64,000 bases of DNA, from positions 744,001-808,000 of the forward strand of contig NZ_FOZX01000001.1 of NCBI RefSeq assembly GCF_900116135.1, written 5' to 3'. A model generated the notes under the pieces. It did not search any database and was not told where the DNA came from. It saw only the letters and a program-made list of their open reading frames with translations. Positions 46,947-55,458 of the stretch are shown here, piece by piece; positions within the stretch are counted from its first letter, which is position 1; the number at the start of each line of letters is the position of its first letter. The translations under genes and the position numbers were made by a program. Source of the DNA: Saccharopolyspora flava. GTDB taxonomy: Bacteria; Actinomycetota; Actinomycetes; Mycobacteriales; Pseudonocardiaceae.

Positions 46947-47041
46947 GTTGACAAAGCTCCTTAGCGCAGCCTGCCGCTGGACAGGCGGTGAAAGCCGGCA
47001 GAACGGTTCCCTCCACGTCGAGGGAATCCGCCCGCCCGCGA

Positions 47042-48703
47042 TTACATCTGTTCCGGCGCGCTCACGCCGAGCAGGCCCAGACCGTTGGCCAGCACCTGGC
47101 GGGTGGCCTCGCACAGCTGCAGCCGCGCGATGGTCAGCGGGTTGGCCTGGTCGTCACCGGGCTGCAGCACGCGGCAGGCGTCGTAGAACTTGTGGTACGC
47201 GCTGGCCACGTCCTCCAGATAACGAGCCACCCGGTGCGGTTCGCGCAACTCGGCGGCCGAACGCACCACGCGCGGGAACTCGCCCAAGGTGCGGATCAGG
47301 TCGCCCTCACGTTCGTGGGTGAGCAGCGACAGATCGGCATTCTCCACGGCTCCCCGCTCGATGCCCAGGGACGTGGCGTTGCGCTGCAACGACGACAACC
47401 GGGCGTGGGCGTACTGCACGTAGAAGACCGGGTTCTCGTTGGTGCGCTTGCTGATCAGGTCCAGGTCGATGTCGACGGCGGAGTCCACCGAGGAGCGGAT
47501 CAGCGAGTAGCGCGCGGCGTCGACGCCGACGGCCTCCACCAGGTCCTCGAGGGTGACCACGGTGCCGGCGCGCTTGCTCATGCGGACCGGTTTGCCGTCG
47601 CGCACCAGGTTCACCAGCTGGCCGATGAGGACCTCGACCACCGCCGGGTCGTCGCCCAGCGCCGCGGCGGCGGCCTTGAGGCGGGCGATGTAGCCGTGGT
47701 GGTCGGCGCCGAGCATGTAGATGCACAGGTCGAAGCCGCGGGAGCGCTTGTCGCGCAGGTAGGCGATGTCACCGGCGATGTAGGCGGGGTCGCCGTCGCT
47801 CTTGATGACCACGCGGTCCTTGTCGTCGCCGTACTCGGTGGAGCGCAGCCACCACGCGCCGTCGGCGGCGTAGAGGTGATCGGAGGCCTTCAGCTGCTCC
47901 ACGCACTGCTCGACCTGCCCGGAGGTGTGCAGCGAGTCCTCGTGGAAGTAGACGTCGAAAACGGTGCCGAAGTCGGTGAGGCTCTGCTTGATCTCCTCGA
48001 ACATCAACCCGACGCCGATGCGGCGGAAGGTCTCGTTGCGCTCGTCCTCGGGCTGCTCCATCACCCCGGGCTCGGCCTCGACGACCTGGCCCGCGATCTC
48101 GGCGATGTAGTCGCCGCCGTAACCGTCTTCCGGCGCCGGCTCGCCCTTGGCGCCGGCGATGAGGGAACGAACGAACCGGTCGATTTGGGCGCCCGCGTCG
48201 TTGAAGTAGTACTCGCGGGTCACCTCGGCGCCTTGAGCGGAGAGCACCCGTCCCAGCGCATCGCCCACGGCGGCCCAGCGGGTGCCGCCCAGGTGGATGG
48301 GGCCGGTCGGGTTGGCCGAGACGAACTCGAGGTTGACCTTCAGGCCGGAGTAGAGCTCGCCGGTGCCGTAGTCGGCGCCCGCCTCGAGCGCCTCGCGCAC
48401 GATCTGCCCCTGGGCGTCGGCGGCGAGCCGCAGGTTGAGGAAGCCCGGACCGGCGACGTCGACCGAGTCGATGCCGTCCTGGCTGGTCAGCGCCTCGGCG
48501 AGCAAGGTCGCGAGATCGCGCGGGGCGACCCCGGCCTTCTTGGCGACCTGCATCGCGAGGTTCGTCGCGTAGTCGCCGTGCTCCGGCTTTCGCGGGCGCT
48601 CCACGGTGACCGTCTCAGGCAGCACCGACGTGTCCAGCCCACGGGCGGAGAGCACGTCGACGGCGGTGTTGCGGACCAGTTCAGCGAGCGCGGCAGGAGT
48701 CAC
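47042..48703 (-). CDS. argS: Arginyl-tRNA synthetase
   Basis: 553 residues from GTG 48703 (reads [20 protein letters not shown]). Class I enzyme: the HIGH motif appears in [20 protein letters not shown] and the KMSKS-like loop as [20 protein letters not shown]. The N-terminal tRNA-binding Add-1 domain and C-terminal anticodon-binding DALR domain (ending [19 protein letters not shown]) are complete. The start is conserved by similarity; the longer frame upstream is not. It is divergent from the DUF3105 gene. A tRNA-Arg gene lies 3 kb away. Confidence 0.96.
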   Translation of the reverse strand: MTPAALAELVRNTAVDVLSARGLDTSVLPETVTVERPRKPEHGDYATNLAMQVAKKAGVAPRDLATLLAEALTSQDGIDSVDVAGPGFLNLRLAADAQGQIVREALEAGADYGTGELYSGLKVNLEFVSANPTGPIHLGGTRWAAVGDALGRVLSAQGAEVTREYYFNDAGAQIDRFVRSLIAGAKGEPAPEDGYGGDYIAEIAGQVVEAEPGVMEQPEDERNETFRRIGVGLMFEEIKQSLTDFGTVFDVYFHEDSLHTSGQVEQCVEQLKASDHLYAADGAWWLRSTEYGDDKDRVVIKSDGDPAYIAGDIAYLRDKRSRGFDLCIYMLGADHHGYIARLKAAAAALGDDPAVVEVLIGQLVNLVRDGKPVRMSKRAGTVVTLEDLVEAVGVDAARYSLIRSSVDSAVDIDLDLISKRTNENPVFYVQYAHARLSSLQRNATSLGIERGAVENADLSLLTHEREGDLIRTLGEFPRVVRSAAELREPHRVARYLEDVASAYHKFYDACRVLQPGDDQANPLTIARLQLCEATRQVLANGLGLLGVSAPEQM

Positions 48704-48929
48704 CCGATGAAGTCTAGGGATCCTTCCGCGCAGTTCAGACGCCGGGTTGCCGCCCCACCCCCGGCCCGTTCGGCCCAGCGGCCCCGCCCGGGACGACCAC
48801 CGCCGTCTCCCGGGACGCCCGCACCCCTCCCCCGAGATGACCACGGGGCGTGATCGAAGCGTTGCCTGTGTGTGAGAACGTGTGGTGGCGAGCATGCGCC
48901 GATCGGCACACCGCCGAACGGGCACTCTC

Positions 48930-48935
48930 TACACT
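48930..48935 (+). promoter_or_regulatory. Possible -10 box of the DUF3105-DUF305 operon
   Basis: TACACT lies 48 bp before the ATG at 48983 in the 279-bp divergent region between argS and DUF3105. No matching -35 was found at 17 bp, so support is weak. Confidence 0.25.
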
Positions 48936-48982
48936 GGCGGGCGCTGTCCCCAGGTTCGGGCGAGACGAGGTTTGCGAGCAGC

Positions 48983-49765
48983 ATGGCTAAGAACAAAGCG
49001 GTGCGCAGCGCCGCCGTGGTCAACCAACGGTCGATCCCCTGGATGCTGGTCTCCGGGGTGACGGTGGTCGCGGTGTTCGCGGCGGTGATCTTCGGATACG
49101 CCTACACCCGGTGGTCCGACCAGGCCGCGACGCGCGACGCTCAGGCGGCCGCCGAGAAGGCCACCGCGGCGTTCAAGCCGTCGCCGCAGAACCCCGACCC
49201 GTCGAAGCAGATCCCCGGGGTCGTCACCGCCGACTACAAGGGGCAGCAGCACGTCAACCCCGACCAGCGCGTCGCCTACGACAAGACCCCGCCGTTCGGC
49301 GGCCCGCACGACGGCGTCTGGGCCGACTGCACCGGTGTCGTCTACCCGGAGGCCGTGCGCACCGAGAACATGGTCCACTCGCTGGAGCACGGCGCCGTCT
49401 GGATCGCCTACAACCCGGACAAGGTCGACCAGGCCGCGCTGGACCGCCTCAAGGTCCGCGCCGAGGGCAAGCCGTACACGATGATGTCGCCGTACCCGGG
49501 CCTGGACAAGCCGATCTCGCTGCAGTCCTGGGGCCACCAGCTCAAGGTCGACAGCGCCGACGACCCGCGGATCGACCAGTTCATCACCGCGCTGCGGCTG
49601 AACAACAACGGCGTCTACCCCGAGGTCGGCGGCTCCTGCCAGGCCTACCCGGGCGCGTTCGACACGAACAACCCGCCGAAGTTCGACGCGTCCCCGCCCG
49701 GCCCGGGCGCGGTCACCATGGACGGCAAGGGCGCCAACGCCGCCAGCGGCGAAATGGGGCAGTGA
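48983..49765 (+). CDS. DUF3105 membrane-anchored protein
   Basis: 260 residues from ATG 48983. A basic N-terminus is followed by one membrane helix (IPWMLVSGVTVVAVFAAVIF, about 18-37), a linker and an extracytoplasmic DUF3105 domain: YDKTPPFGGPHDGVWADCTG, MVHSLEHGAVWIAYNPD, MSPYPGLDKPISLQSWGHQL. Conserved HxDG, H-x-x-E-H and Met residues suggest a metal site. The gene ends in GTGA shared with the DUF305 gene, so both are made together. The pair is common in actinobacteria, often near copper-handling genes; the function is unproven. Confidence 0.88.
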   Translation: MAKNKAVRSAAVVNQRSIPWMLVSGVTVVAVFAAVIFGYAYTRWSDQAATRDAQAAAEKATAAFKPSPQNPDPSKQIPGVVTADYKGQQHVNPDQRVAYDKTPPFGGPHDGVWADCTGVVYPEAVRTENMVHSLEHGAVWIAYNPDKVDQAALDRLKVRAEGKPYTMMSPYPGLDKPISLQSWGHQLKVDSADDPRIDQFITALRLNNNGVYPEVGGSCQAYPGAFDTNNPPKFDASPPGPGAVTMDGKGANAASGEMGQ

Positions 49766-50430
49766 GCGCGGTGGCCCAGGCACGACGCGTTTCGCAGATC
49801 GTCGTCGCGATCGTCGCGGCGTTCTCGCTCCTGCTGATCGGGGCGGCGATCGGACTGCTGATCCGGATGCCGTCGGCCGAGCAGCCCGAGCCCCGGCCGA
49901 CGGCGACCGACATCGGGTTCTCCCAGGACATGACCGTCCACCACCAGCAGGCGGTGACCATGGCGACGCTGGCCCGGGAACGCGCCGATGACGTCGCCGT
50001 CCGGCAGCTGGCCTTCGACATCGAGACCAACCAGCGCGACCAGATCGGGCGCATGCAGGGCTGGTTGAGCATCTGGAACCAGCCCGCGCAGGCCTCCGGC
50101 CCGGTCATGCAGTGGATGACCGAGACCGGCGAGCACCAGCACGGCGCCACCGCGATGCCGATGTCCGACGGCGCGCTCATGCCGGGCATGGCCAGCAGCG
50201 AGGAGCTCTCCCGCCTCAGCTCGCTGCGAGGCCCGGAGTTCGACGTGTACTTCCTGCAGCTGATGCTGCGCCATCACCAGGGCGGCGCCCCGATGGCCGA
50301 GTACGGCGCAGCGCACGCCGCGATCCCTGCGGTCCGCGCCCTGGCCGAGAACATGCTCGGCTCCCAGGGCAGCGAGATGGAGCTGATGAAGACCATGCTC
50401 AGCCAGCGAGGCGCCCAGCCGCTGAGCTGA
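49762..50430 (+). CDS. DUF305 (ferritin-like) membrane-anchored protein
   Basis: 222 residues from GTG 49762 (overlapping the previous stop; GTG 49771 is an alternative). One N-terminal helix (VVAIVAAFSLLLIGAAIGLL) anchors two similar four-helix-type repeats: FSQDMTVHHQQAVTMATLAR and FDVYFLQLMLRHHQGGAPMA, each with the HHQ motif. Met/His-rich stretches between (GEHQHGATAMPMSDGALMPG) are typical of copper-binding DUF305 proteins. Likely role: extracytoplasmic copper binding together with the DUF3105 partner, inferred from composition. Confidence 0.88.
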   Translation: MSAVAQARRVSQIVVAIVAAFSLLLIGAAIGLLIRMPSAEQPEPRPTATDIGFSQDMTVHHQQAVTMATLARERADDVAVRQLAFDIETNQRDQIGRMQGWLSIWNQPAQASGPVMQWMTETGEHQHGATAMPMSDGALMPGMASSEELSRLSSLRGPEFDVYFLQLMLRHHQGGAPMAEYGAAHAAIPAVRALAENMLGSQGSEMELMKTMLSQRGAQPLS

Positions 50431-50445
50431 GCGGCCGCTGAGCTG

Positions 50446-50495
50446 AGCATGGGAACCTTCCGCTCATCCGGAGCGGGAAGGGTTCCTCTCGCTCA
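50446..50495. repeat. Pair of variant dispersed repeats between convergent genes
   Basis: A forward unit at 50446-50467 (GCATGGGAACCTTCCGCTCA) starts 16 bp after the DUF305 stop. A second unit at 50471-50497 (GGAAGGGTTCCTCTCGCTCACC) has drifted. GAGCGG and CCGCTC allow a short hairpin. Both carry CGCTCA instead of TGTCA, the same variant as at 36211-36233. Confidence 0.65.
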
Positions 50496-51410
50496 CCACG
50501 TCAGTTCCTGGCAACGGCGCGCGCACTCGGCGGGTTCGACCTGCAGGGTGGCGTGCTCGATCCGGTAGCGCTCGGACAGCAGTCGCTGCGCGGCGGTGAG
50601 CACTCCCCCGTGGTCGGCGTCCTGGGTGGCGGTCAGGTGCGCGGAGGCCACCTCCATGCCGGAGGTCAGGGTCCACACGTGCAGGTCGTGCACCTCGGTG
50701 ACCGAGGGCAGGGCGGCGAGGTCGCTGCGCATCTCCTGCAGGTCCAGGCCCTCGGGCGCCTGCTGCACGAGGATCCGCAGCGCCTGCCGCGCCAGCGTGA
50801 AGGTGCGGGGAAGCACGAACAGCCCGACCCCGACGGCGATGATCGGGTCGGCGAGGTACCAGCCGAACGCCCAGGTCACGAAGCCGCCGACGAGCACGCC
50901 CGCGGATCCGACGGTGTCGGCGAGGACCTCCAGGTAGGCGCCGCGCACGTTGAGGCTCTCGTCAGCACCCTTGCGCAGCAGCGCGAACACGACCAGGTTG
51001 GCGAGCAGACCGGCGGCCGCGGTCACCATCATCGGCAGACCGGCGACCTCCTGCGGCCGCTGGAAGCGCTCCACCGATTCGACGAGGATGTAGCCGGCGA
51101 CGCCGAACAGCAGCACCGCGTTGGCCAGCGCCGCGAGGACTTCCACCCGGTAGAGGCCGAAGGTGCGCTTGGTGCCGATGGGGCGCCGCGCAGCGGTGAT
51201 GGCGGCCAGGGCCATCCCCACGCCGAGGACGTCGGTCAGCATGTGCCCGGCGTCGGACAGCAGTGCCAGCGAGGACGTCATCCACCCGACGACGGCCTCG
51301 AGCACGAAGAACGCGAGCAGCACGCCGAAGGCGATGGACAGCCGGGTCAGGTACCGGCCGGACGCGTGCGCCGCGTCGGCGGCGGAGCCGTGCCCGTGAC
51401 CGTGGCCCAT
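50493..51410 (-). CDS. Cation diffusion facilitator (zinc/cadmium/cobalt efflux, CzcD-like)
   Basis: 305 residues. It has a short His-rich start (MGHGHGHGS), six membrane helices and a C-terminal cytoplasmic ferredoxin-like domain (LPSVTEVHDLHVWTLTSGME). TM2 has the metal-site pair in LLSDAGHMLTDVLGVGMALA (His and Asp). TM5 reads YLEVLADTVGSAGVLVG, with Glu in place of the usual first His of HxxxD, a pattern seen in other actinobacterial CDFs. It exports divalent metal in exchange for protons. A palindrome ATAC-N8-GTAT at 51439-51454, close upstream, may bind a metal sensor. Confidence 0.92.
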   Translation of the reverse strand: MGHGHGHGSAADAAHASGRYLTRLSIAFGVLLAFFVLEAVVGWMTSSLALLSDAGHMLTDVLGVGMALAAITAARRPIGTKRTFGLYRVEVLAALANAVLLFGVAGYILVESVERFQRPQEVAGLPMMVTAAAGLLANLVVFALLRKGADESLNVRGAYLEVLADTVGSAGVLVGGFVTWAFGWYLADPIIAVGVGLFVLPRTFTLARQALRILVQQAPEGLDLQEMRSDLAALPSVTEVHDLHVWTLTSGMEVASAHLTATQDADHGGVLTAAQRLLSERYRIEHATLQVEPAECARRCQELTW

Positions 51411-51438
51411 CTCGTCGTCTCCTCACATCCGCGTCCAA

Positions 51439-51454
51439 TACATAGCGAAGTATG
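51439..51454. promoter_or_regulatory. ATAC-N8-GTAT palindrome, candidate operator of the CDF gene
   Basis: ATAC (51439-51442) and GTAT (51451-51454) flank ATAGCGAA in an AT-rich island, 29-44 bp upstream of the CDF start codon, where a promoter is expected. Shape and place suit an ArsR-, PadR- or TetR-type repressor; no such gene is adjacent. Confidence 0.45.
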
Positions 51455-51527
51455 CATGATTCGCGCGGTGAGAGGAAAGTGCCCTGAAACTCAGATCACG
51501 ACCCGCGCCCGACCCCCGGCGCAGCAG

Positions 51528-51552
51528 TGGTGACAGGAAGGTTCCCTTGCAC
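51528..51552 (-). repeat. Dispersed GGGAACCTTCC repeat, single reverse copy
   Basis: An intact reverse copy (GGTGACAGGAAGG then TTCCCTTGCACC) lies between the CDF start and tRNA-Arg, with no partner copy. Confidence 0.88.
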
Positions 51553-51659
51553 CCACCGCCCGGGAACCCCCAGATGAACTCATCCACCCCGCCACAACCC
51601 GACCCCGTCCCAGCCACCTCCGAGGCGTGCGATAAGCTTTCGATCGTCCACAGCGACTA

Positions 51660-51732
51660 GCCCTCGTAGCTCAGTGGATAGAGCACTGCCCTCCGGAGGC
51701 AGGTGTCGCAGGTTCGAATCCTGCCGAGGGCA
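51660..51732 (+). tRNA. tRNA-Arg (anticodon CCG)
   Basis: 73 nt, full cloverleaf. The acceptor stem GCCCTCG/CGAGGGC has discriminator A51732, the D-arm is GCTC...GAGC, and the anticodon stem CTGCC/GGCAG has loop CTCCGGA (anticodon CCG, reading CGG). The T-arm is GCAGG-TTCGAAT-CCTGC. The 3' CCA is not encoded as such. It is followed by a strong terminator at 51742-51781. Confidence 0.97.
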
Positions 51733-51741
51733 CCCTTGAAG

Positions 51742-51781
51742 AACCGCCCCTGACCAGCGAGAACTGGCCAGGGGCGGTTTT
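51742..51781 (+). terminator. tRNA-Arg terminator
   Basis: A 15-bp stem with one A-C mismatch (51742-51757 with 51764-51779, loop CGAGAA), followed by TTGTGTTT. Its 3' arm GCCAGGGGCGGTTTT (51767-51781) recurs exactly at 54336-54350. Confidence 0.85.
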
Positions 51782-51927
51782 GTGTTTCGACGGCTTGCCC
51801 GCATGCTTCCGGCGGTGTCGACTGATCATCAGGTGCGATGCACGTGCGCAGTCACCTGAGCGCCGTGGCCGAAGAGCCCGCTCGACTTCGGCCACCGTCC
51901 GATCACGCAGTTCCGGAGAGGAGCCCC

Positions 51928-53049
51928 ATGGCCGCCGAACCGTTCGACGTCAGCGTCACCGAAGCCGAGATCGAGGATCTGCGCGACCGGTTGCGACGGA
52001 CGCGGTGGAACGAGCACGAACCAGTGGACGACTGGTCGCAAGGGGTACCGCTGGCCTACGCGCAGGAGCTCTGCCGCAGTTGGGCCGAGGACTACGACTT
52101 CGGGTTCGCCGAGCGGCTCAACGCTTTCCCGAACTACCGGGACACCATCGACGGACTCGGCATCCACTTCCTGCACGTCCGCTCGCCCGAACCGAACGCG
52201 TTCCCGCTGGTGCTGACCCACGGGTGGCCGGGCTCGGTGCTCGAATTCCTCGACGTCCTCGGTCCGCTGACCGACCCGCGCGCGCACGGCGGCGACCCGG
52301 CCGACGCGTTCCACGTGGTCGCGCCGTCCCTGCCCGGGTACGGCTGGAGCGACAAGCCGCCGACGACCGGGTGGAACATCACCCGCATCGCGCGCGCCTG
52401 GGACGCGTTGATGGACTCCCTCGGCTACCAGCGCTACGGAGCGCAAGGCGGCGATTGGGGGTCCGCGGTGTCCGGCGAGCTGGGTGAAGTCGCGCCCGAA
52501 CGCGTCGCCGGTGTTCACGTGAACATGGGATCCGTTGCGTCAGGCACCTTCGACGACCCGACTCCCGGAGAGCGGGCGAATCTCGAAGCCGTCAAGGAGT
52601 TCCGACGCACCGGGCGGGGCTACTCGGCGATCCAGTCGACCCGTCCTCAAACGCTCGGCTACGGACTCACCGACTCTCCTGCGGGCCAGGCCGCGTGGAT
52701 CGCCGAGAAGTTCTGGGCCTGGACCGACAACAACGGCCATCCCGAGGACGCCGTGTCCCGGCAGAAGATCCTCGACGAGATCTCCGTCTATTGGTTCACC
52801 GCGTCGGCCACGTCGTCGGCCCGCCTGTACTGGGAGAGCTTCGCTTCCTTCCGGAACTCGGTCACCGCGCCTGCGGGGCTGTCGGTCTACCCGCACGACA
52901 TCACCCGCCCATCGCGCCGAGAGGCCGAACTGCGGTTCACCGACCTGCGGTGGTTCGCGGAACTGCCCCGAGGCGGGCACTTCGCCGCACTGGAACAACC
53001 GGAATCGCTGGTGGAGCAGGTACGCGGATTCTTCCGCCTCGTCCGCTGA
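51928..53049 (+). CDS. Epoxide hydrolase (EphN-type, alpha/beta hydrolase)
   Basis: 373 residues from ATG 51928 with GGAGAGGAG upstream. The N-terminal EHN segment (EIEDLRDRLRRTRWNEHEPV) is the family mark, followed by LVLTHGWPGSVLEFLDVLGP (HGWP oxyanion), the nucleophile Asp in YGAQGGDWGSAVSGELGEVA and a C-terminal WFAELPRGGHFAALEQP with the catalytic His. It opens epoxides by a covalent ester intermediate. With HGWPGS and GGDWG it belongs to the microsomal-type group common in actinomycetes. It lies between the tRNA and the LCP gene, in a short stretch bracketed by related terminator sequences. Confidence 0.92.
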   Translation: MAAEPFDVSVTEAEIEDLRDRLRRTRWNEHEPVDDWSQGVPLAYAQELCRSWAEDYDFGFAERLNAFPNYRDTIDGLGIHFLHVRSPEPNAFPLVLTHGWPGSVLEFLDVLGPLTDPRAHGGDPADAFHVVAPSLPGYGWSDKPPTTGWNITRIARAWDALMDSLGYQRYGAQGGDWGSAVSGELGEVAPERVAGVHVNMGSVASGTFDDPTPGERANLEAVKEFRRTGRGYSAIQSTRPQTLGYGLTDSPAGQAAWIAEKFWAWTDNNGHPEDAVSRQKILDEISVYWFTASATSSARLYWESFASFRNSVTAPAGLSVYPHDITRPSRREAELRFTDLRWFAELPRGGHFAALEQPESLVEQVRGFFRLVR

Positions 53050-53111
53050 CCGCGAACCCGGTCCTGACGGCTATCGCGACCAAGAGGCCGATCTTCACGG
53101 CGTTGCGATGG

Positions 53112-54194
53112 TCAGTTCACGATCAGGTCTTGCGGGAGCGGGGAGTCGGTTTCCATCGCTTCGAACAGCCGCAGCGCCTTCTCCTTGTCCCACTGATGGG
53201 CGGTGGAGTCGGTGACCGGAACGGTCGTCGTGACGACACCGCCCGAGGACATGCCGCGCATCGCCCACCCCAACGACAGCAGATCACCCGGACCGTCGGA
53301 GTCGAGCATGGTCAGCGCGTCCGCGCCCTCGTCCGCCACCGCGTACGCCCGGAACGGATTGATGAAGGTGGTGATGCTCGACGCTTCGGAGGCCAGGGCA
53401 CCGATGAACTTGCGCTGGTTGGCGACACGATCCAGGTCCGATCGCGGTGTCGCGTCGCTGTAGCGCATGCGCACGAACGTCAGCGCGTCCGCCCCCTGCA
53501 AGGTCTGGCAACCGGCCTGGAGGGTTTCGCCCGTCTTGACGTCGTGCATCTCCCGGTCGAGGCACATCTCGACCCCGCCGACCGCGTCGACCAGGCCCGC
53601 GAAACCACCGAACCCGATCTCGGCGTAGTGGTCGATGCGCAGCCCGGTCGCCTGCTCCACCGTCCGCGCCAGCAGTTGCGGCCCGCCGATCGCGAACGCC
53701 GCGTTGATCATGCTCCGGCCGTGGCCCGGAACCGGGACCCGCGAGTCGCGCGGGATGCTGATCAGCGTGGGCGTCGTGGAGTTGTCCGGCAGGTGCGCAA
53801 TCAGGATCGTGTCCGTGCGCTGCCCGTCCGCATCCCCCACGTGCAGGCCCTCCGCGATCTCCGGATCCAGCCCGTCACGACTGTCCGATCCCACGACGAG
53901 CCAGTTCTCACCCGCGGCGGCCTCCGGCCGGCCCGAGTAATCCGGGAAGGCCTCGATCCGGTGCACGGTCGAATCGACGTGGAACCAGAGCCAGGTCGCG
54001 AACACCACCGGAAGCACCAGCAGGGCCACCAGCAACACCGCGACCGGGCGCTTCCTGCTTCGCCGCCGCACCCCCGGCGCACGTCCCATCGGCGCCCTGC
54101 CCCGCGGGGCCCGCTCCATCGGTGCCCGCCTCACCGGGCCGCGCACCGGCCGCTGTTGGGCGCTCCAGTCCCGCCGGATCCGATTGCTGTTCAT
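53112..54194 (-). CDS. LytR-CpsA-Psr (LCP) family cell-wall glycopolymer ligase
   Basis: 360 residues. The cytoplasmic N-terminus has an Arg-Pro-rich repeat (RAPMERAPRGRAPMGRAPG), then one membrane helix (VAVLLVALLVLPVVFATWLW, about 51-70) and an extracytoplasmic LCP domain: NWLVVGSDSRDGL, RTDTILIAHLPDN, LISIPRDSRVPVPGHG, FGGFAGLVDAVGGVEMCLDR and ALTFVRMRYSDATPRSDLDR. The Arg/Asp residues that bind the lipid pyrophosphate are present. It probably attaches arabinogalactan or another polymer to peptidoglycan. No LytR_C domain follows. It is divergent from nothing close and convergent with the epoxide hydrolase. Confidence 0.92.
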   Translation of the reverse strand: MNSNRIRRDWSAQQRPVRGPVRRAPMERAPRGRAPMGRAPGVRRRSRKRPVAVLLVALLVLPVVFATWLWFHVDSTVHRIEAFPDYSGRPEAAAGENWLVVGSDSRDGLDPEIAEGLHVGDADGQRTDTILIAHLPDNSTTPTLISIPRDSRVPVPGHGRSMINAAFAIGGPQLLARTVEQATGLRIDHYAEIGFGGFAGLVDAVGGVEMCLDREMHDVKTGETLQAGCQTLQGADALTFVRMRYSDATPRSDLDRVANQRKFIGALASEASSITTFINPFRAYAVADEGADALTMLDSDGPGDLLSLGWAMRGMSSGGVVTTTVPVTDSTAHQWDKEKALRLFEAMETDSPLPQDLIVN

Positions 54195-54310
54195 ATTCCT
54201 GAAGACGCCCCGGACGACCGGAGGTTGTCCGAATGACCGAAAAGGAGCACCACACCTTCACACTCGCCCCGACGAACGACCTCCGGACACGGTCCTGAAG
54301 AACACGCGAC

Positions 54311-54350
54311 ACCGCCCCCGGCCACGGAGTTCTCAGCCAGGGGCGGTTTT
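54311..54350 (+). terminator. Orphan terminator-like hairpin resembling the tRNA-Arg terminator
   Basis: Stem ACCGCCCC (54311-54318) with GGGGCGGT (54340-54347), plus GGC with GCC inside, then TTTT on the plus strand. No plus-strand gene ends here; it lies 30 bp past the paaE stop on the other strand. It shares GCCAGGGGCGGTTTT and the upstream TGAAGAAC with the tRNA-Arg 3' flank. Confidence 0.6.
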
Positions 54351-54377
54351 CGCACGCATCGGGTTCCGCCGCGGAGA

Positions 54378-55457
54378 TCAGGAATCGAAGTCGACCGTGA
54401 TCGCCTCCGTCACGGGAACCGACTGGCAGGTCAGAACGAACCCTTCATCCACCTCCGCCTGCTCCAGGGCGAAGTTGCGCCGCATGTCGACCTTCCCGTC
54501 GGTGACCTTCGCCCGGCAGGTCCCGCACACCCCGCCCTTGCAGGCGAAGGGAAGATCCGGCCTGGCCTTCTGCGCTCCGTCCAGGACGGTGCTCTCTCGG
54601 GACAACGTCGTTGTCGTGCGGCGGCCGTCGAGAACGATGGTCGCCTCCGTCATCTCACCCACCGGTTTCGCGTCGACGTGCCGCACCGGTTCCGGCGGGA
54701 CCTCGTCGACGTAGAACAGCTCCCGGTGGATGCGCTCATCGCCGACGCCGAGTTCGGTCAGCAGTTCCTGGGCGCCCGTCACCATGCCGAACGGGCCGCA
54801 CAACCACCACTCGTCGACCTCGCCGACATCGGGGACCAACGTCAGCAGCTCGCGAAGCTTGGTCGCGTCGAGGCGGCCGGTGAACAAGTCCGCCTCGCGC
54901 GGTTCCCGCGAGAGCACGTGCACCAGTTCCACGCGCGCGGGATACCGATCTTTGAGATCGGCGAACTCATCGGCGAACATCACGGTGTCGGTGCGCCGGT
55001 TGCCGTAGACGATGGTGACGGTGGCTTCCGGGTCGCGCAGCACGGTTCCCGCGATCGACAGCAGCGGAGTGATCCCGGACCCGGCTCCGATCAGCACGTG
55101 ATGACCGGAAGGCGACCTCGGTGTGAACGAGCCCGTGGGAACACCGACTTCGATCTCGTCGCCCGGCCGGACCTCGTTGACCAGCCACGTCGAGAACAGC
55201 CCCTCGGGCACCTCGCGCACGCCGATGCGAGGAAGGTTCCCTTCCGCAGCGCAGAGCGAGTACGAGCGCCGCTCCTCTCTGCCGTCGACGACGCGCCGCA
55301 GCGTCAACGACTGACCGGCGCGGAAGTCGTAGACCTCCGCCAGTTCCGCCGGCACGTCGAAGGTGACCGCGACGGCGTCGTCGCACAGGCGGCTGACGTC
55401 GGCGACGGTCAGCGTGTGGAACTCGCCCCGCAGCCGGGACTTCGTCAACGCGGCCAC
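54378..55457 (-). CDS. paaE: Phenylacetyl-CoA epoxidase reductase subunit PaaE
   Basis: 359 residues from GTG 55457 (reads VAALTKSRLRGEFHTLTVAD). FAD/NAD(P) reductase: RAGQSLTLRRVVDGREERRS with YSL (FAD), LIGAGSGITPLLSIAGTVLR (NAD(P)), then a C-terminal plant-type [2Fe-2S] domain PFACKGGVCGTCRAKVTDGK with a distal LTCQ. It passes electrons to the PaaA di-iron centre. The loop after SYSLC reads AAEGNLPRIGVREV. The DNA for EGNLP (55230-55245) is the core of the dispersed repeat, which may have inserted there. It is last in paaZABCDE. Confidence 0.95.
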   Translation of the reverse strand: MAALTKSRLRGEFHTLTVADVSRLCDDAVAVTFDVPAELAEVYDFRAGQSLTLRRVVDGREERRSYSLCAAEGNLPRIGVREVPEGLFSTWLVNEVRPGDEIEVGVPTGSFTPRSPSGHHVLIGAGSGITPLLSIAGTVLRDPEATVTIVYGNRRTDTVMFADEFADLKDRYPARVELVHVLSREPREADLFTGRLDATKLRELLTLVPDVGEVDEWWLCGPFGMVTGAQELLTELGVGDERIHRELFYVDEVPPEPVRHVDAKPVGEMTEATIVLDGRRTTTTLSRESTVLDGAQKARPDLPFACKGGVCGTCRAKVTDGKVDMRRNFALEQAEVDEGFVLTCQSVPVTEAITVDFDS

Positions 55458-55458
55458 C

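Noticed and set aside
44328..46964. 878-codon open frame antisense to hom and lysA
   Set aside because: It overlaps two certain biosynthetic genes, is His/Arg-rich without domains and has no ribosome site; it is a GC-bias artefact.
48872..48982. Longer N-terminus for the DUF3105 protein
   Set aside because: The extension has no ribosome site and would place a Gly/Pro-rich leader before the basic residues and membrane helix. ATG 48983 gives a normal topology.
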